From: Streptomyces sp. NRRL F-5727
Lineage (GTDB): Bacteria > Actinomycetota > Actinomycetes > Streptomycetales > Streptomycetaceae
Direction of reading: 5' to 3'
Assembly (NCBI RefSeq): GCF_000719555.1
Contig: NZ_JOGX01000018.1
Coordinates: 39,019-103,018, forward strand
Length of the DNA: 64,000 nt
Both the position numbers and the translations under genes were made by a program. Under the pieces are notes generated by a model that saw only the letters and a program-made list of their open reading frames with translations, made no database searches and was not told where the DNA came from. Shown here in pieces: positions 44,005 to 53,232 of the stretch; position 1 is the first letter of the stretch; every line of letters begins with the position of its first letter.

Positions 44005-44350
44005 GTGCGTCCGCCGTGGACCGACCCGCTGTACGCCGCCCTGCCCCGGGACCAGTCGCTGGCCGCCGAACCGGCCCTGGACATCACGCGGTTGGCGGGA
44101 CTTCCGCTGCGGCCGGCCCCGCGCGGCGAGAACCCGCCCTTCCACGACCTGGTGACCTCCGCCGTCCGCGCCCCCGCCGGCCCGCCCTTCGCCGGCCTGC
44201 GCGAGACGCCGACCGCCATCGGCACCGACCGGGAGCCGTCCTGGGACGGTCTTCCACGACGTACGCGGCCCCCCGGCGCCGCCCGGGTCGCCGTGCGCCC
44301 GCGCCGCCCTCCTCGCCGTCCCCGCGATCCGCACCCTCCGGCGCGCCCCG
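44005..44350 (+). pseudogene. Possible decayed gene of unknown type
   Basis: From a GTG at 44005 a frame reads VRPPWTDPLYAALPRDQSLA, then AEPALDITRLAGLPLRPAPR, PPFHDLVTSAVRAPAGPPFA and GLRETPTAIGTDREPSWDG with natural protein composition. Near 44250 the sense seems to move one base, to VFHDVRGP and ALLAVPAIRTLRRAPW, before the convergent NUDIX gene. No family is recognised. A frameshifted remnant is my best reading. It could also be non-coding DNA that looks proteinlike because of its GC content. Confidence 0.3.
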
Positions 44351-44359
44351 TGGGAACGG

Positions 44360-44875
44360 TCAGGGGGTGTCCGACGGCGACTCGTCCCAGTCCCAGGTGC
44401 CGACGTACGCGGCCGTCCCGGTCCTGCGGGCCTCCGCGAAGGCGGTGAGCCGGGCGAAGTCCCGCGGGGGCATCAGGGCCCGCCAGTCCGGGAGCGGCAG
44501 GACGCGGACCTCGTCGTGCTCCGCCGGGTCGAGGACGAGTTCCGCGATCTGCCGGTCGGTGAGCCGCCCGCCGTCGAAGACGTACCCGGCGCTCGCCAGC
44601 GGCCACGCCGCCCCCGGCAGCCCGAACACGGCCGCGAGCAGCCGCGGCGGTCCGGACACCACGAGCCCGGTCTCCTCCTCGGTCTCCCGTACGGCGGTCT
44701 GCCACGGGCGCTCGCCCGCCTCGGCCGTCCCGCCGGGCAGCTGCCAGGGGTGTTCGGCGCTGTAGACGGCGTGGAGCTGCACGGGCCGCTCGTCCATGTC
44801 GGTGAAGTACACGGCGCCGAACAGGGTCGCCTTCGGCAGCGTCGCGACGAACTCGTCCACGGGCAGGGGGTGCAT
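44360..44875 (-). CDS. NUDIX hydrolase
   Basis: 171 residues from the ATG at 44875 (GGAGG five bases upstream). Complete Nudix box: GGTAEAGERPWQTAVRETEE followed by ETGLVV, which fits Gx5Ex7REUxEExGU and binds the catalytic Mg. Upstream strands (YSAEHPWQLPGG) and the C-terminal SAGYVFDGGRLTDRQIAELV complete the fold. It hydrolyses a nucleoside diphosphate linked to another group; substrate not predictable. The gene is alone; the next minus-strand gene is 117 bp upstream. Confidence 0.87.
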   Translation of the reverse strand: MHPLPVDEFVATLPKATLFGAVYFTDMDERPVQLHAVYSAEHPWQLPGGTAEAGERPWQTAVRETEEETGLVVSGPPRLLAAVFGLPGAAWPLASAGYVFDGGRLTDRQIAELVLDPAEHDEVRVLPLPDWRALMPPRDFARLTAFAEARRTGTAAYVGTWDWDESPSDTP

Positions 44876-44991
44876 GTCGGCCTCCGGGAGACGGGGAGCG
44901 AGTGGTTCGCCCGGTCCAACGAGCCACCCCGCCCGGCGTGCACAGGTGTTTCGGACGCGCCGCGTCACCACCCCGGCGGGCGGGGCCGCGT

Positions 44992-45360
44992 TCACCCCCG
45001 GGCGGGCCGCCCGGCCTCGCGGAGCGCCGTGCACAGCGCGTCGCGTTCGTCGGCGTCGAGGATCTCCACGAACCGGGCGAGGGCGGCCGGCCGGTCCTCG
45101 CTGGCGCCGAGGCCGTCCGCCATGAGGGCGGCGGCGTACGCCTCGCGGGTGGCGGCGGCACGGTAGAGCCAGACGCGCCCCTCGCGGGTGCGGGTGAGAT
45201 GACCCTTGTGGAAGAGGATGCCGGTCACCGTGGTGACGGTGGTGTAGGCGATGTCGCGGTGACGGTTGATGTCGTCGACGATCTCGCGCACGGTGGCGGG
45301 GCGCCGCCACCGCCAGAAGCGGTCCATGATCTCCGCTTCCAGCTCCCCGAGCCGACGCAT
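44992..45360 (-). CDS. BlaI/MecI/CopY-family repressor
   Basis: 122 residues. Winged-helix domain: MRRLGELEAEIMDRFWRWRR, PATVREIVDDINRHRDIAYT, TVTTVTGILFHKGHLTRTRE and GRVWLYRAAATREAYAAALM, followed by a C-terminal dimerisation helix (DRPAALARFVEILDADERDA). In other bacteria such repressors control beta-lactamase or copper genes and are cleaved by a BlaR1/MecR1 M56 peptidase. Here no M56 gene is adjacent, which makes it an orphan member whose target is unknown. Confidence 0.85.
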   Translation of the reverse strand: MRRLGELEAEIMDRFWRWRRPATVREIVDDINRHRDIAYTTVTTVTGILFHKGHLTRTREGRVWLYRAAATREAYAAALMADGLGASEDRPAALARFVEILDADERDALCTALREAGRPARG

Positions 45361-45462
45361 CCGAGCCTGTCCTCCCGCCGATCCCGGTGCCGCACGCGGC
45401 CCGGAGTCCCGATGCCGCGACCGGCCTCATGGTAGTCGGGCCGGTCGCGGCGGACGGGCGGT

Positions 45463-46338
45463 TCAGACGCCGCCGGGGCCCGGGATCGTCAGCGCCCGCG
45501 CGTTGCGCTCCCACCCGGACCACAGGCCGTCGTCCGCGCAGTATCCGCAGCCCGGGCCGAAGAAGAATGCGCGCGCGTTCTCGTCGCCCATCAGCCAGAA
45601 CCGCAGCCACGCGGTCGTCGGGGCCCGGAAGTCCCCGCCGTCGCCGATCGACGACAGGTGACCGGCGCCGCGCACCTCCCCGTACACCGCCGGCAGGTGG
45701 TCCGAGTCGCGGTACAGCGCCTTCACCAGCGCCGGCCGGACCGTCAGGTCGTCCTGCCCGGCCAGGTAGAAGAGGGGGACGTCCGTGAGGTCCGGGTCGG
45801 TCAGCGGCCCCGGCTGGATCGGCACGGCCGTGTCCACCCGCGCGTCGACCGCCGCGTTCACCGCCGCCGCCCCGCCCTGCGAGTGCCCCGCCGAGCCGAT
45901 GTGCTCCAGGTCGACCGCGCCGGAGTACACGCTGCCCGGGTCGGCGTTCCGCCGCTCCAGCACGTCGATCCCGGCCCGCATGCTCAGCGCGAAGTCGGAG
46001 GTGGGCGTGTTGGCGGCGGCGACGATGAAGCCGTGGCTCGCCCAGTGCCGCAGCAGCGACCCGTAGATCCCGGGCACGGCCCCCGTGCCGTTCCCCCAGA
46101 TCACCACCGGGTGCCGTTCGCCCGACCGCCCCGGGTCCTTCGGGCGGTAGAAGGTGTGCACGACCTCGACGTCCACCTCCACCTCGTACGGCCCCGGCCG
46201 GTCCCAGGCGGTGCCCACCGACGGCGGGCCGGCCGACGCCGGTGCGGTCTCCGCCGTGGCGGCGGGCGTGGTGCCGAGCACCGGCAGTACGGCGAGCAGC
46301 AGACCGCCCCACAGGCGGCGCCTCCTTCTCCCTGGCAT
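45463..46338 (-). CDS. Secreted alpha/beta-hydrolase (chlorophyllase/cutinase-like)
   Basis: 291 residues from the ATG at 46338 (GGAGGAG upstream). A basic signal peptide MPGRRRRRLWGGLLLAVLPV ending around TPAATA directs secretion. The mature enzyme has VVIWGNGTGAVPGIYGSLLR (oxyanion side), the nucleophile elbow GSAGHSQGGAA, LFYLAGQDDLTV (acid) and GEVRGAGHLSSIG (His), the order of PET-hydrolase/chlorophyllase-type DLH-fold enzymes. The C-terminus has a GPGCGYCADD cysteine pair that probably forms a disulfide. It should cleave esters of polymeric or lipid substrates outside the cell. Confidence 0.82.
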   Translation of the reverse strand: MPGRRRRRLWGGLLLAVLPVLGTTPAATAETAPASAGPPSVGTAWDRPGPYEVEVDVEVVHTFYRPKDPGRSGERHPVVIWGNGTGAVPGIYGSLLRHWASHGFIVAAANTPTSDFALSMRAGIDVLERRNADPGSVYSGAVDLEHIGSAGHSQGGAAAVNAAVDARVDTAVPIQPGPLTDPDLTDVPLFYLAGQDDLTVRPALVKALYRDSDHLPAVYGEVRGAGHLSSIGDGGDFRAPTTAWLRFWLMGDENARAFFFGPGCGYCADDGLWSGWERNARALTIPGPGGV

Positions 46339-46480
46339 GGGGACTCCTCCGTGGTTCCGTACGGTCGCGCGTCCTCGCGACCGTGGCCAGGGACATCGTG
46401 GAGCGCCCCGCCCCGGGTGCCTGTGGGCGCGGGCCCAGTCCTGCGCCGCCCGGGCTGTGCGACCGCCCATACGGGCCCGG

Positions 46481-47941
46481 TCAGTCGCCCGCCCGCGCGG
46501 GCCGCCCCCGCAGCGTCAGCAGCGCGTACAGCCCGCCGGCGACGACCAGACCGACGAGCCAGCCGAAGTCGTCCAGCGGCGACAGGAACGGCAGCAGCGG
46601 ACCGTCCGCCCCGGCGCCGGCGCCCTCCGAGGAACCGCCCACCGCCAGCACCCCGCCCGCCAGGAACGCGACCACGGCCCGCCAGTTCCAGCCGCCCGTG
46701 TACCAGTACGGCCCCCCGGCCCGGTAGAGATCGGCCGGCCGCAGCCGTGTCCGGCGCACGATCCAGTACTCCACGACGAGGATCCCGGACACGGTGCCGA
46801 AGAAGCCCTCGGCCAGGCTCGCCCAGGACAGCACCTCGTACGCGCTGCTGCTCCGCGCCCACCACGCGACCGCCGTGCCCGCGAGGGCCGCGAGGACCGC
46901 CGCGCCCCGGAACCCGAGCACGGACGGGGCGGTGCTCGACAGGTCGTACCCCGCCGACACCAGGTTCAGGCCGAGGTTGCCGCACAGGGTCGCGACGATC
47001 AGCATCGTCGCGGCGACGAGGCTGCCGCCCGGCATGCCGGACAGCGCGTGCAGGGTGAGCGAACCGGAGTAGCCGTCCCTGCCGTACCCGGACATCGACA
47101 TCAGCGCCATCGTGTAGAGCAGGATCCCCGTCATCAGGACGGGGAGCAGCAGCCCCACCCCCAGGCGCGACCCGGAGCCCTCCGCGCGCCGGCCGGAGGA
47201 GCCCAGGTGCACCAGGTCGGGCACGGTCAGCCCGACCGCGGCGAACAGCGCCGTCGCGGAGGCCAGAGCCGGGGCGGCCGCCAGCCAGAAGTCCGCGCCC
47301 CAGCCGATCGGCCGCGCCGGCTCCGGCAGCACCGGCCCCTCGCCGTGCGCGGACGCCCAGAGGAGGGCCACGATCAGCCCCACGATCAGCACCGGCGCGG
47401 CGAGGTCCGCGAACCTGCGCAGCCCGTTCGGACCCTTCGTGATGATCCACAACTGGAGGGCCAGGAAGACCAGATAGGCGGGGCTGAAGAAGCCGCCGCT
47501 GTCGGAGTCGCCCAGGCCCCCGGTCAGCAGCTGGATGCCCTGGACGCCGAGGTCGGCCTGGAAACCGAAGAAGACGCAGGCCGAGACGAACCGCAGCAGC
47601 GCCGGCAGCGCGGCCCCCCGCACCCCGAACGCGCTGCGCGCGAAGACCGCGAACGGCACCCCGTACCGGTCCCCGGCATGCTCCACCAGGAACGACGGCA
47701 GCAGGACGACGACCTGGGCGATCCCGCAGATCAGCAGCGTCTGCGGCCAGGTGAACCGGTCCTGCCCCGGCATCCCGGAGAGCATCAGATAGGCCAGGCT
47801 CCAGGACACGCAGACCCAGATGGCCGCGAAGTCCCACCAGCGCCAGCGGAACTCTCCGGTGTCGGTGGGCAGCAGATCCGGGTTGGCGTACCGCCGGTCG
47901 GGTGCCCCCTCCGCGTACGGGTGCGGAGCCCCGCTCACCAT
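46481..47941 (-). CDS. NCS1-family purine/cytosine permease
   Basis: 486 residues from the ATG at 47941; the longer upstream frame has poor composition. Twelve membrane segments. The family start appears as ANPDLLPTDTGEFRWRWWDF followed by AAIWVCVSWSLAYLMLSG, and later segments include GVPFAVFARSAFGVRGAALP and LFAAVGLTVPDLVHLGSSGR, the NCS1 pattern. It imports a nucleobase, allantoin or hydantoin-like solute with Na+ or H+. No catabolic genes are adjacent. The 570-bp gap upstream holds its promoter. Confidence 0.85.
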   Translation of the reverse strand: MVSGAPHPYAEGAPDRRYANPDLLPTDTGEFRWRWWDFAAIWVCVSWSLAYLMLSGMPGQDRFTWPQTLLICGIAQVVVLLPSFLVEHAGDRYGVPFAVFARSAFGVRGAALPALLRFVSACVFFGFQADLGVQGIQLLTGGLGDSDSGGFFSPAYLVFLALQLWIITKGPNGLRRFADLAAPVLIVGLIVALLWASAHGEGPVLPEPARPIGWGADFWLAAAPALASATALFAAVGLTVPDLVHLGSSGRRAEGSGSRLGVGLLLPVLMTGILLYTMALMSMSGYGRDGYSGSLTLHALSGMPGGSLVAATMLIVATLCGNLGLNLVSAGYDLSSTAPSVLGFRGAAVLAALAGTAVAWWARSSSAYEVLSWASLAEGFFGTVSGILVVEYWIVRRTRLRPADLYRAGGPYWYTGGWNWRAVVAFLAGGVLAVGGSSEGAGAGADGPLLPFLSPLDDFGWLVGLVVAGGLYALLTLRGRPARAGD

Positions 47942-48511
47942 GACGCCCGCCCCGCGCCGCCCCGCGCCGGCCCGCGAACCCGCCACGCCCCCATGCGTAC
48001 CCCCCGTACTCCCGGGAACCAGACTCGTCCTGAGGTCGGCATCGTCCCATGAACTCCCCTGTCCAAGAGGGAAGTTGGCGACGATCGCGACGGGAACCGG
48101 GCACGCCCGGAGGAGCCCCGGGAACTCGGCCGGGCCCGCGTTGACGCCTCCGGTTGACTTGTGTGACGAGAGGGGCGGGTTGTCAAGCACGGGGCCCTGG
48201 GGGCGGCGTGGCCGGAATGCGTGCCGTCCGATCGGGGTGCCGGCCCGGACCGCGACCCCGACCGGCCCACATACCGCCCGGCCTGCCGGAACCATGGCGG
48301 AAAGCCGACGCGGAAGCCGGTAAACCAGCCCCGAAACAAGATCACTGCATCGAGGTAATGCCCCTCGTCTCACCCCGCACGCCGTGCTGACGGGCCGTTA
48401 CTGTTCCCCGGGTCTGGACGGATGGCCAGACGCCCTCCCTCCATTCCTCCTCGACGGGTCCGGCGTGTCGCCGTGCCCGGTCACCACCCTCGCTAAGGAG
48501 ACCCCGGTCCG
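47942..48511. promoter_or_regulatory. Divergent intergenic region of NCS1 permease and encapsulin operon
   Basis: 570 bp with no credible gene. On the minus strand TTGACA (about 48180-48185) faces the permease and could be its -35 box; a clear -10 is not visible. On the plus strand the region next to the encapsulin start has AAGGAG at 48494-48499 and a T-containing TTACTGT near 48400. No CRP-like palindrome stands out. Confidence 0.35.
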
Positions 48512-49921
48512 ATGACCGTCGACACCAGCCCGGAAGCCCAGGCGGCACCCCCGCAGCAGTCCCTCAGCACCCATGCCGCGCGGAATCTCGCCTCCACCAC
48601 CAAGTCCGCCCCGCAGATGCAGGAGATCACCTCCCGCTGGCTGCTGCGGATGCTCCCCTGGGTGGAGACCAAGGGCGGCGCCTACCGGGTCAACCGCCGG
48701 CTCAGCTACACCGTCGGCGACGGCCGGGTGGAGTTCGTCCAGGACGGCGCCACCGTCCGCGTCATCCCCCGCGAACTCGGCGAACTCGCCCTGCTCCGCG
48801 GCTTCGACGACATCGACGTGCTCACCGCGCTCGCCGACCGCTGCACCCAGCGCGACTTCTCCGCCGGCGACGTCATCGTCACCCGGGGCAACCCCGCCGG
48901 CGAGATCCACCTCCTCGCGCACGGCCGCATCGCCCAGACCTCCGAGGGCGCCTACGGCGACGACATCGCCGTCGCGGTGCTCGGCGACGGCGACCGCTTC
49001 GGCGAGAACGCGCTCCTCGACGCCGACGCCACCTGGGACTACACGGCCACCGCCGAGACCTCCGGCACCCTGCTCACCCTCTCCCGCGCGGACTTCGCCG
49101 CGGTGATGGCCAACTCCCCGGCGCTCCAGGCCCACATCGAGGAGTTCAGCACCCTCCCCGAGCAGGCGCAGAACAAGCACGGCGAGGCCGAGATCGCCAT
49201 GTCCGCCGGCCACGTCGGCGAGGCCGTGCTCCCCGGCGCCTTCGTGGACTACGAGCTCAAGCCCCGCGAGTACGAGCTCTCCGTCGCGCAGACCGTCCTC
49301 AAGATCCACACCCGGGTCGCCGACCTCTACAACGGCCCGCACAACCAGACGGAGGAGCAGCTCCGCCTGACCATCGAGGCCCTGCGCGAGCGCCAGGAGC
49401 ACGAGCTCGTCAACAACCGCGAGTTCGGCCTCCTGCACAACGCCGACTTCAAGCAGCGGATCCAGACCCACTCCGGCCCGCCCACCCCGGACGACATGGA
49501 CGAGCTGCTCTGCCGCCGCCGGGGCACCAAGCTCTTCCTCGCCCACCCGCGCACCATCGCCGCCATCGGACGCGAGTTCAACGCCCGCGGCCTCTACCCG
49601 GACCACGTCGACCTCGGCGGCCAGTCCGTCCCCGCCTGGCGCGGCGTCCCGATCCTCCCCTGCAACAAGATCCCGATCAGCAAGGAGCAGACCAGCTCCA
49701 TCATCGCCATGCGTACCGGCGAGGAGAACCAGGGCGTGATCGGCCTCCGCCAGACCGGCATCCCGGAGGAGTTCGAGCCCGGCCTCTCCGTCCGCTTCAT
49801 GGGCATCAGCGAGCAGGCGATCATGTCGTACCTGGTCACCACCTACTACTCCGCCGCCGTCCTCGTCCCCGACGCCCTCGGCGTGATGGAGAACGTGCAG
49901 ATCGCCCGCCGCCGCGACTGA
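48512..49921 (+). CDS. Family 2B encapsulin shell protein with cyclic-nucleotide-binding domain (EshA-like)
   Basis: 469 residues, the length known for Streptomyces EshA-type proteins. An N-terminal segment (residues 1-95, HK97-like) is followed by an inserted cyclic-nucleotide-binding fold (about 100-225: [60 protein letters not shown]) and then the HK97-type shell domain ([40 protein letters not shown]). Such subunits self-assemble into protein nanocompartments. Family 2B is known to package 2-methylisoborneol synthase, whose gene is immediately downstream (57 bp). Cyclic nucleotide or ppGpp-linked control of the shell is a family-level proposal. Confidence 0.9.
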   Translation: MTVDTSPEAQAAPPQQSLSTHAARNLASTTKSAPQMQEITSRWLLRMLPWVETKGGAYRVNRRLSYTVGDGRVEFVQDGATVRVIPRELGELALLRGFDDIDVLTALADRCTQRDFSAGDVIVTRGNPAGEIHLLAHGRIAQTSEGAYGDDIAVAVLGDGDRFGENALLDADATWDYTATAETSGTLLTLSRADFAAVMANSPALQAHIEEFSTLPEQAQNKHGEAEIAMSAGHVGEAVLPGAFVDYELKPREYELSVAQTVLKIHTRVADLYNGPHNQTEEQLRLTIEALRERQEHELVNNREFGLLHNADFKQRIQTHSGPPTPDDMDELLCRRRGTKLFLAHPRTIAAIGREFNARGLYPDHVDLGGQSVPAWRGVPILPCNKIPISKEQTSSIIAMRTGEENQGVIGLRQTGIPEEFEPGLSVRFMGISEQAIMSYLVTTYYSAAVLVPDALGVMENVQIARRRD

Positions 49922-49977
49922 CGGCCCCGTCCGTCCCGGATCCGGGACGGACCATCCCACCCAGCAAGGAGCTACGG

Positions 49978-51210
49978 ATGCCCGACCCCGGGCTCTCCCC
50001 CCTGCCGGCACACCTGCCCGCGGCGGCGGCCCGCCTCGGGGCCGACGTCCTCGCCCAGGCCCTCGCCGGCCCGGCCGCCGAGGCGCCCGCGCCGCAGGCC
50101 GCGCCCCGCTGGATCCCCGGCGGACCCAGCGGACTCGGCACGTCCAGCGTCTCGTTCGCCCGTCCGGCACCGCCCCCGGTGCCGGACGGGCCGCCGGACC
50201 CGGCCGCCGCCCCCGCCGCCCCGGCGGCGGAGGGCCGGCCCATCCCCGGCCTCTACCACCACCCCGTCCCGGACCCCGATCCGGTCCGGGTGGACGAGGT
50301 CAGCCGCCGGATCAAGGACTGGGCCGTCGACGAGGTCCAGCTCTACCCGGAGGAGTGGGAGGGCCAGTTCGACGGCTTCTCCGTCGGGCGCTACATGGTG
50401 GCCTGCCACCCCGACGCCCCGACCGTCGACCACCTCATGCTCGCCACCCGGCTCATGGTCGCGGAGAACGCCGTCGACGACTGCTACTGCGAGGACCACG
50501 GCGGTTCGCCCATCGGCCTCGGCGGGCGCCTGCTGATGGCGCACACCGCGCTCGACCCCGTGTACACCACCCCGGAGTACGCCCCGGCGTGGGCGGAGTC
50601 GCTCGGCTCGGACGCCCCCCGCCGCGCCTACCGCTCCGCCATGGAGTACTTCACCGCGGCCGCCTCGCCCTCCCAGGCCGACCGCTTCCGGCACGACATG
50701 GCCCGCCTCCACATGGGCTACCTCGCCGAAGCCGCCTGGGCCGAGACCGACCACATCCCCGAGGTGTGGGAGTACCTGGCGATGCGCCAGTTCAACAACT
50801 TCCGCCCCTGCCCCACCATCACCGATACCGTCGGCGGCTACGAGCTGCCGGCGGACCTGCACGCCAGGCCGGAGATGCAGCGGGTCATCGCCCTCGCGGG
50901 CAACGCGACGACGATCGTCAACGACCTGTACTCCTACACCAAGGAACTCTCCAGCCCCGGCGTCCACCTCAACCTTCCGGTGGTGCTCGCCCAGCGCGAG
51001 AAGCTCTCCGAACGCGACGCGTACCTCAAGGCGATCGAGGTCCACAACGACCTCATGCACGCCTTCGAGGCCGCCGCCGCCGAGGTGGCCGCCACCTTCG
51101 CCGTCCCGACCGTGCTGCGCTTCCTCAAGGGCGTCGCCACCTGGGTCGACGGCAACCACTACTGGCACCAGACCAACACGTTCCGCTACAGCCTGCCCGA
51201 CTTCTGGTAA
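49978..51210 (+). CDS. 2-Methylisoborneol synthase (terpene cyclase)
   Basis: 410 residues, with AAGGAG upstream of the ATG. Class I terpene cyclase: the Asp-rich motif is DDCYCED at D167-D173 and the NSE triad is N315, S319, E323 in NDLYSYTKE; both bind the Mg/diphosphate. DDCYCED is characteristic of 2-MIB synthases, which convert 2-methyl-GPP to 2-methylisoborneol. The N-terminal 110 residues are a Pro/Ala-rich disordered extension (PAAEGRPIPGLYHHPVPDPD ends it), proposed in related systems to serve as the encapsulin targeting segment. The gene lies between the encapsulin and GPP methyltransferase genes in one operon. Confidence 0.94.
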   Translation: MPDPGLSPLPAHLPAAAARLGADVLAQALAGPAAEAPAPQAAPRWIPGGPSGLGTSSVSFARPAPPPVPDGPPDPAAAPAAPAAEGRPIPGLYHHPVPDPDPVRVDEVSRRIKDWAVDEVQLYPEEWEGQFDGFSVGRYMVACHPDAPTVDHLMLATRLMVAENAVDDCYCEDHGGSPIGLGGRLLMAHTALDPVYTTPEYAPAWAESLGSDAPRRAYRSAMEYFTAAASPSQADRFRHDMARLHMGYLAEAAWAETDHIPEVWEYLAMRQFNNFRPCPTITDTVGGYELPADLHARPEMQRVIALAGNATTIVNDLYSYTKELSSPGVHLNLPVVLAQREKLSERDAYLKAIEVHNDLMHAFEAAAAEVAATFAVPTVLRFLKGVATWVDGNHYWHQTNTFRYSLPDFW

Positions 51211-51239
51211 TCGACTACCGGCGAGAAATGGATTTCCCT

Positions 51240-52118
51240 GTGACCACCGAGCTCACCACCACCGACGCCTCCCCGACCATCCCCGGCCCGGCGACGCCCT
51301 ACCAGGGCGACATCGCCCGCTACTGGAACGCCGAGGCCCGGCCCGTGAACCTGCGCCTCGGTGACGTGGACGGCCTCTACCACCACCACTACGGCATCGG
51401 CGCCGTCGACCACGCCTCCCTCGGCACCCCCGAGGACAGCGAGTACGAGAAGAAGCTGATCAACGAGCTGCACCGGCTGGAGTCCGCCCAGACCGAGGTC
51501 CTCCTCGACCACCTCGGGCCGATCACCGCCGCCGACACCCTCGTCGACGCCGGCTGCGGCCGCGGCGGATCGAGCGTCATGGCCCACCAGCGCTTCGGCT
51601 GCCGGGTCGAGGGCGTCACCCTCTCCTCCACCCAGGCCGAGTTCGGCAACAAGCGCGCCCGCGAGCTGGGCATCGACGGCCACGTCCGCGCCCAGGTCTG
51701 CAACATGCTCGACACCCCGTTCGAGAAGGGCTCCATCGCCGCCTCCTGGAACAACGAGTCCAGCATGTACGTCGACCTCGACGACCTGATGGCCGAGCAC
51801 TCCCGCTTCCTCAGGGTCGGCGGCCGCTACGTCACCATCACCGGCTGCTGGAACCCCAAGTACGGCCAGCCCTCCAAGTGGGTCTCCCAGATCAACGCCC
51901 ACTTCGAGTGCAACATCCACTCGCGCCGCGAGTACCTGAAGGCGATGGCCGACAACCGCCTGGTGCCGCAGGCCGTGATCGACCTGACCCCCGACACGCT
52001 GCCCTACTGGGAGCTGCGCGCCACCTCGTCGCTGGTCACCGGCATCGAGGAGGCGTTCATCGAGTCGTACAAGGACGGCTCCTTCCAGTACGTGCTGATC
52101 GCCGCCGACCGCGTCTGA
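51240..52118 (+). CDS. gppmt: Geranyl diphosphate 2-C-methyltransferase
   Basis: 292 residues from the GTG at 51240; an ATG at 51228 in frame is possible, but the GAGAA site would then be too near. SAM-binding loop is LVDAGCGRGGSSVMAHQRFG, the GPP-binding side includes GLYHHHYGIGAVDHASLGTP, and SWNNESSMYVDLDDLMAEHS plus TITGCWNPKYGQPSKWVSQI are conserved in the family. It methylates GPP at C2 to give 2-methyl-GPP, the substrate of the cyclase encoded just upstream, so the three genes from 48512 form one 2-methylisoborneol operon. Confidence 0.94.
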   Translation: MTTELTTTDASPTIPGPATPYQGDIARYWNAEARPVNLRLGDVDGLYHHHYGIGAVDHASLGTPEDSEYEKKLINELHRLESAQTEVLLDHLGPITAADTLVDAGCGRGGSSVMAHQRFGCRVEGVTLSSTQAEFGNKRARELGIDGHVRAQVCNMLDTPFEKGSIAASWNNESSMYVDLDDLMAEHSRFLRVGGRYVTITGCWNPKYGQPSKWVSQINAHFECNIHSRREYLKAMADNRLVPQAVIDLTPDTLPYWELRATSSLVTGIEEAFIESYKDGSFQYVLIAADRV

Positions 52119-52139
52119 TCCCCTGCGCGGCCGGTCACC

Positions 52140-52173
52140 GGGCCGGGCCCGTCCTCCACGACGGGCCCGGCCC
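52140..52173. terminator. Perfect 14-bp hairpin terminator
   Basis: Arms 52140-52153 and 52160-52173 with a 6-base loop. It lies 21 bp after the methyltransferase stop and ends directly against the stop codon of the convergent phosphodiesterase gene. Confidence 0.85.
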
Positions 52174-53076
52174 TCAGCCGTCCGCCGACCGCGCCGCGTT
52201 CCAGCCGGCCAGCTCCGCGGGCCGGTCGGTGATCACCCCGTCCACGCCCAGCTCCGCCAGCGCCCGCCACCGCGCCGGGGCGTTCACCGTCCACACGTTC
52301 ACCGCCACCCCGGCCGCGTGCAGCTCCGCCACCGCGCCCGGCCGGGCGGCGAGCCCCTTGTCCGACACGTGGTACGAGGCCAGGCCCAGGTCACGGGCGA
52401 CCGCGACCGGATCCGCGTCGAGCCGGTCGCGCAGCAGCGCCCGCGGCAGCTCCGGCGCCAGCTGCGCGACGTACCGCAGCGACACCGCGTCGAAGCTCTG
52501 CACCAGCACCCGGTCCGCCATCCGCTGCCCGCGCACGTCCCGGACGATCCGCGCCACCTCCGCCTCCGAGTGCGGCCCCTTGATCTCCAGCAGCAGCCGG
52601 CCGCCGCGCTCCCGCAGATCCGCCAGCTGCGCGGCGAGCGTCGGCACCCGGGCGCCCGCGAACGACGGGGCGAACCAGGAACCCGCGTCCAGCGCGTCGA
52701 GCCGCTCCGAGGTCAGCGCGCGCACCGACCCCGTCCCGTCCGTCGTCCGGTCCACGGTCGCGTCGTGGATCACGTACGGCACCCCGTCCCGGCTCGGCCG
52801 GACGTCGTTCTCGATCCACTCCACGCCCGCCCGGCGCGCCACCTCGCCCGCGGCCAGCGTGTTCTCGGGCGCCGCCGAGGACGCGCCCCGGTGGGCGATC
52901 ACCGTCAGGGTGGCGGCGGGCGCCGCTGTGGGTGCCGCGACGGGTGCGGGCGCGGCGGCGGGCTCGGGGGCGGGCGCGCCGGGGGGTGCCGCGGCGGGCG
53001 CGGGGGCGGCCACGAGCAGCGCGGCGAGCGCGGCGGCGGCGAGCGCGGCGCGGCGGCGGAGGCGTACGGGAGTCAC
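52174..53076 (-). CDS. Secreted glycerophosphodiester phosphodiesterase
   Basis: 300 residues from the GTG at 53076. An Arg-rich signal peptide with a long Ala core (RRRAALAAAALAALLVAAPA) is followed by an Ala/Pro linker. The GDPD domain shows LTVIAHRGASSAAPENTLAA (catalytic His and Arg), GVEWIENDVRPSRDGVPYVI with following HD (metal and acid-base His), LLLEIKGPHSEAEVARIVRD (Glu/Lys) and TVNAPARWRALAELGVDGVI with TDRP at the end. It releases glycerol 3-phosphate and an alcohol from phospholipid head groups or teichoic-acid-like material outside the cell. Confidence 0.9.
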   Translation of the reverse strand: MTPVRLRRRAALAAAALAALLVAAPAPAAAPPGAPAPEPAAAPAPVAAPTAAPAATLTVIAHRGASSAAPENTLAAGEVARRAGVEWIENDVRPSRDGVPYVIHDATVDRTTDGTGSVRALTSERLDALDAGSWFAPSFAGARVPTLAAQLADLRERGGRLLLEIKGPHSEAEVARIVRDVRGQRMADRVLVQSFDAVSLRYVAQLAPELPRALLRDRLDADPVAVARDLGLASYHVSDKGLAARPGAVAELHAAGVAVNVWTVNAPARWRALAELGVDGVITDRPAELAGWNAARSADG

Positions 53077-53232
53077 GGCCGGTGATCCTAACCCGGGCCC
53101 GTCCGTCGCGGCGCGACGCACCGGCGCGGAACCCTTCGGTGATTCGTCCGGGTCTGCGGCATCGTGGGTGGGCGCCCGGAGCCGTGCCATGGGGGACACC
53201 GGCCGGGCCGAGAGACAGGGGGAACGCCACCC

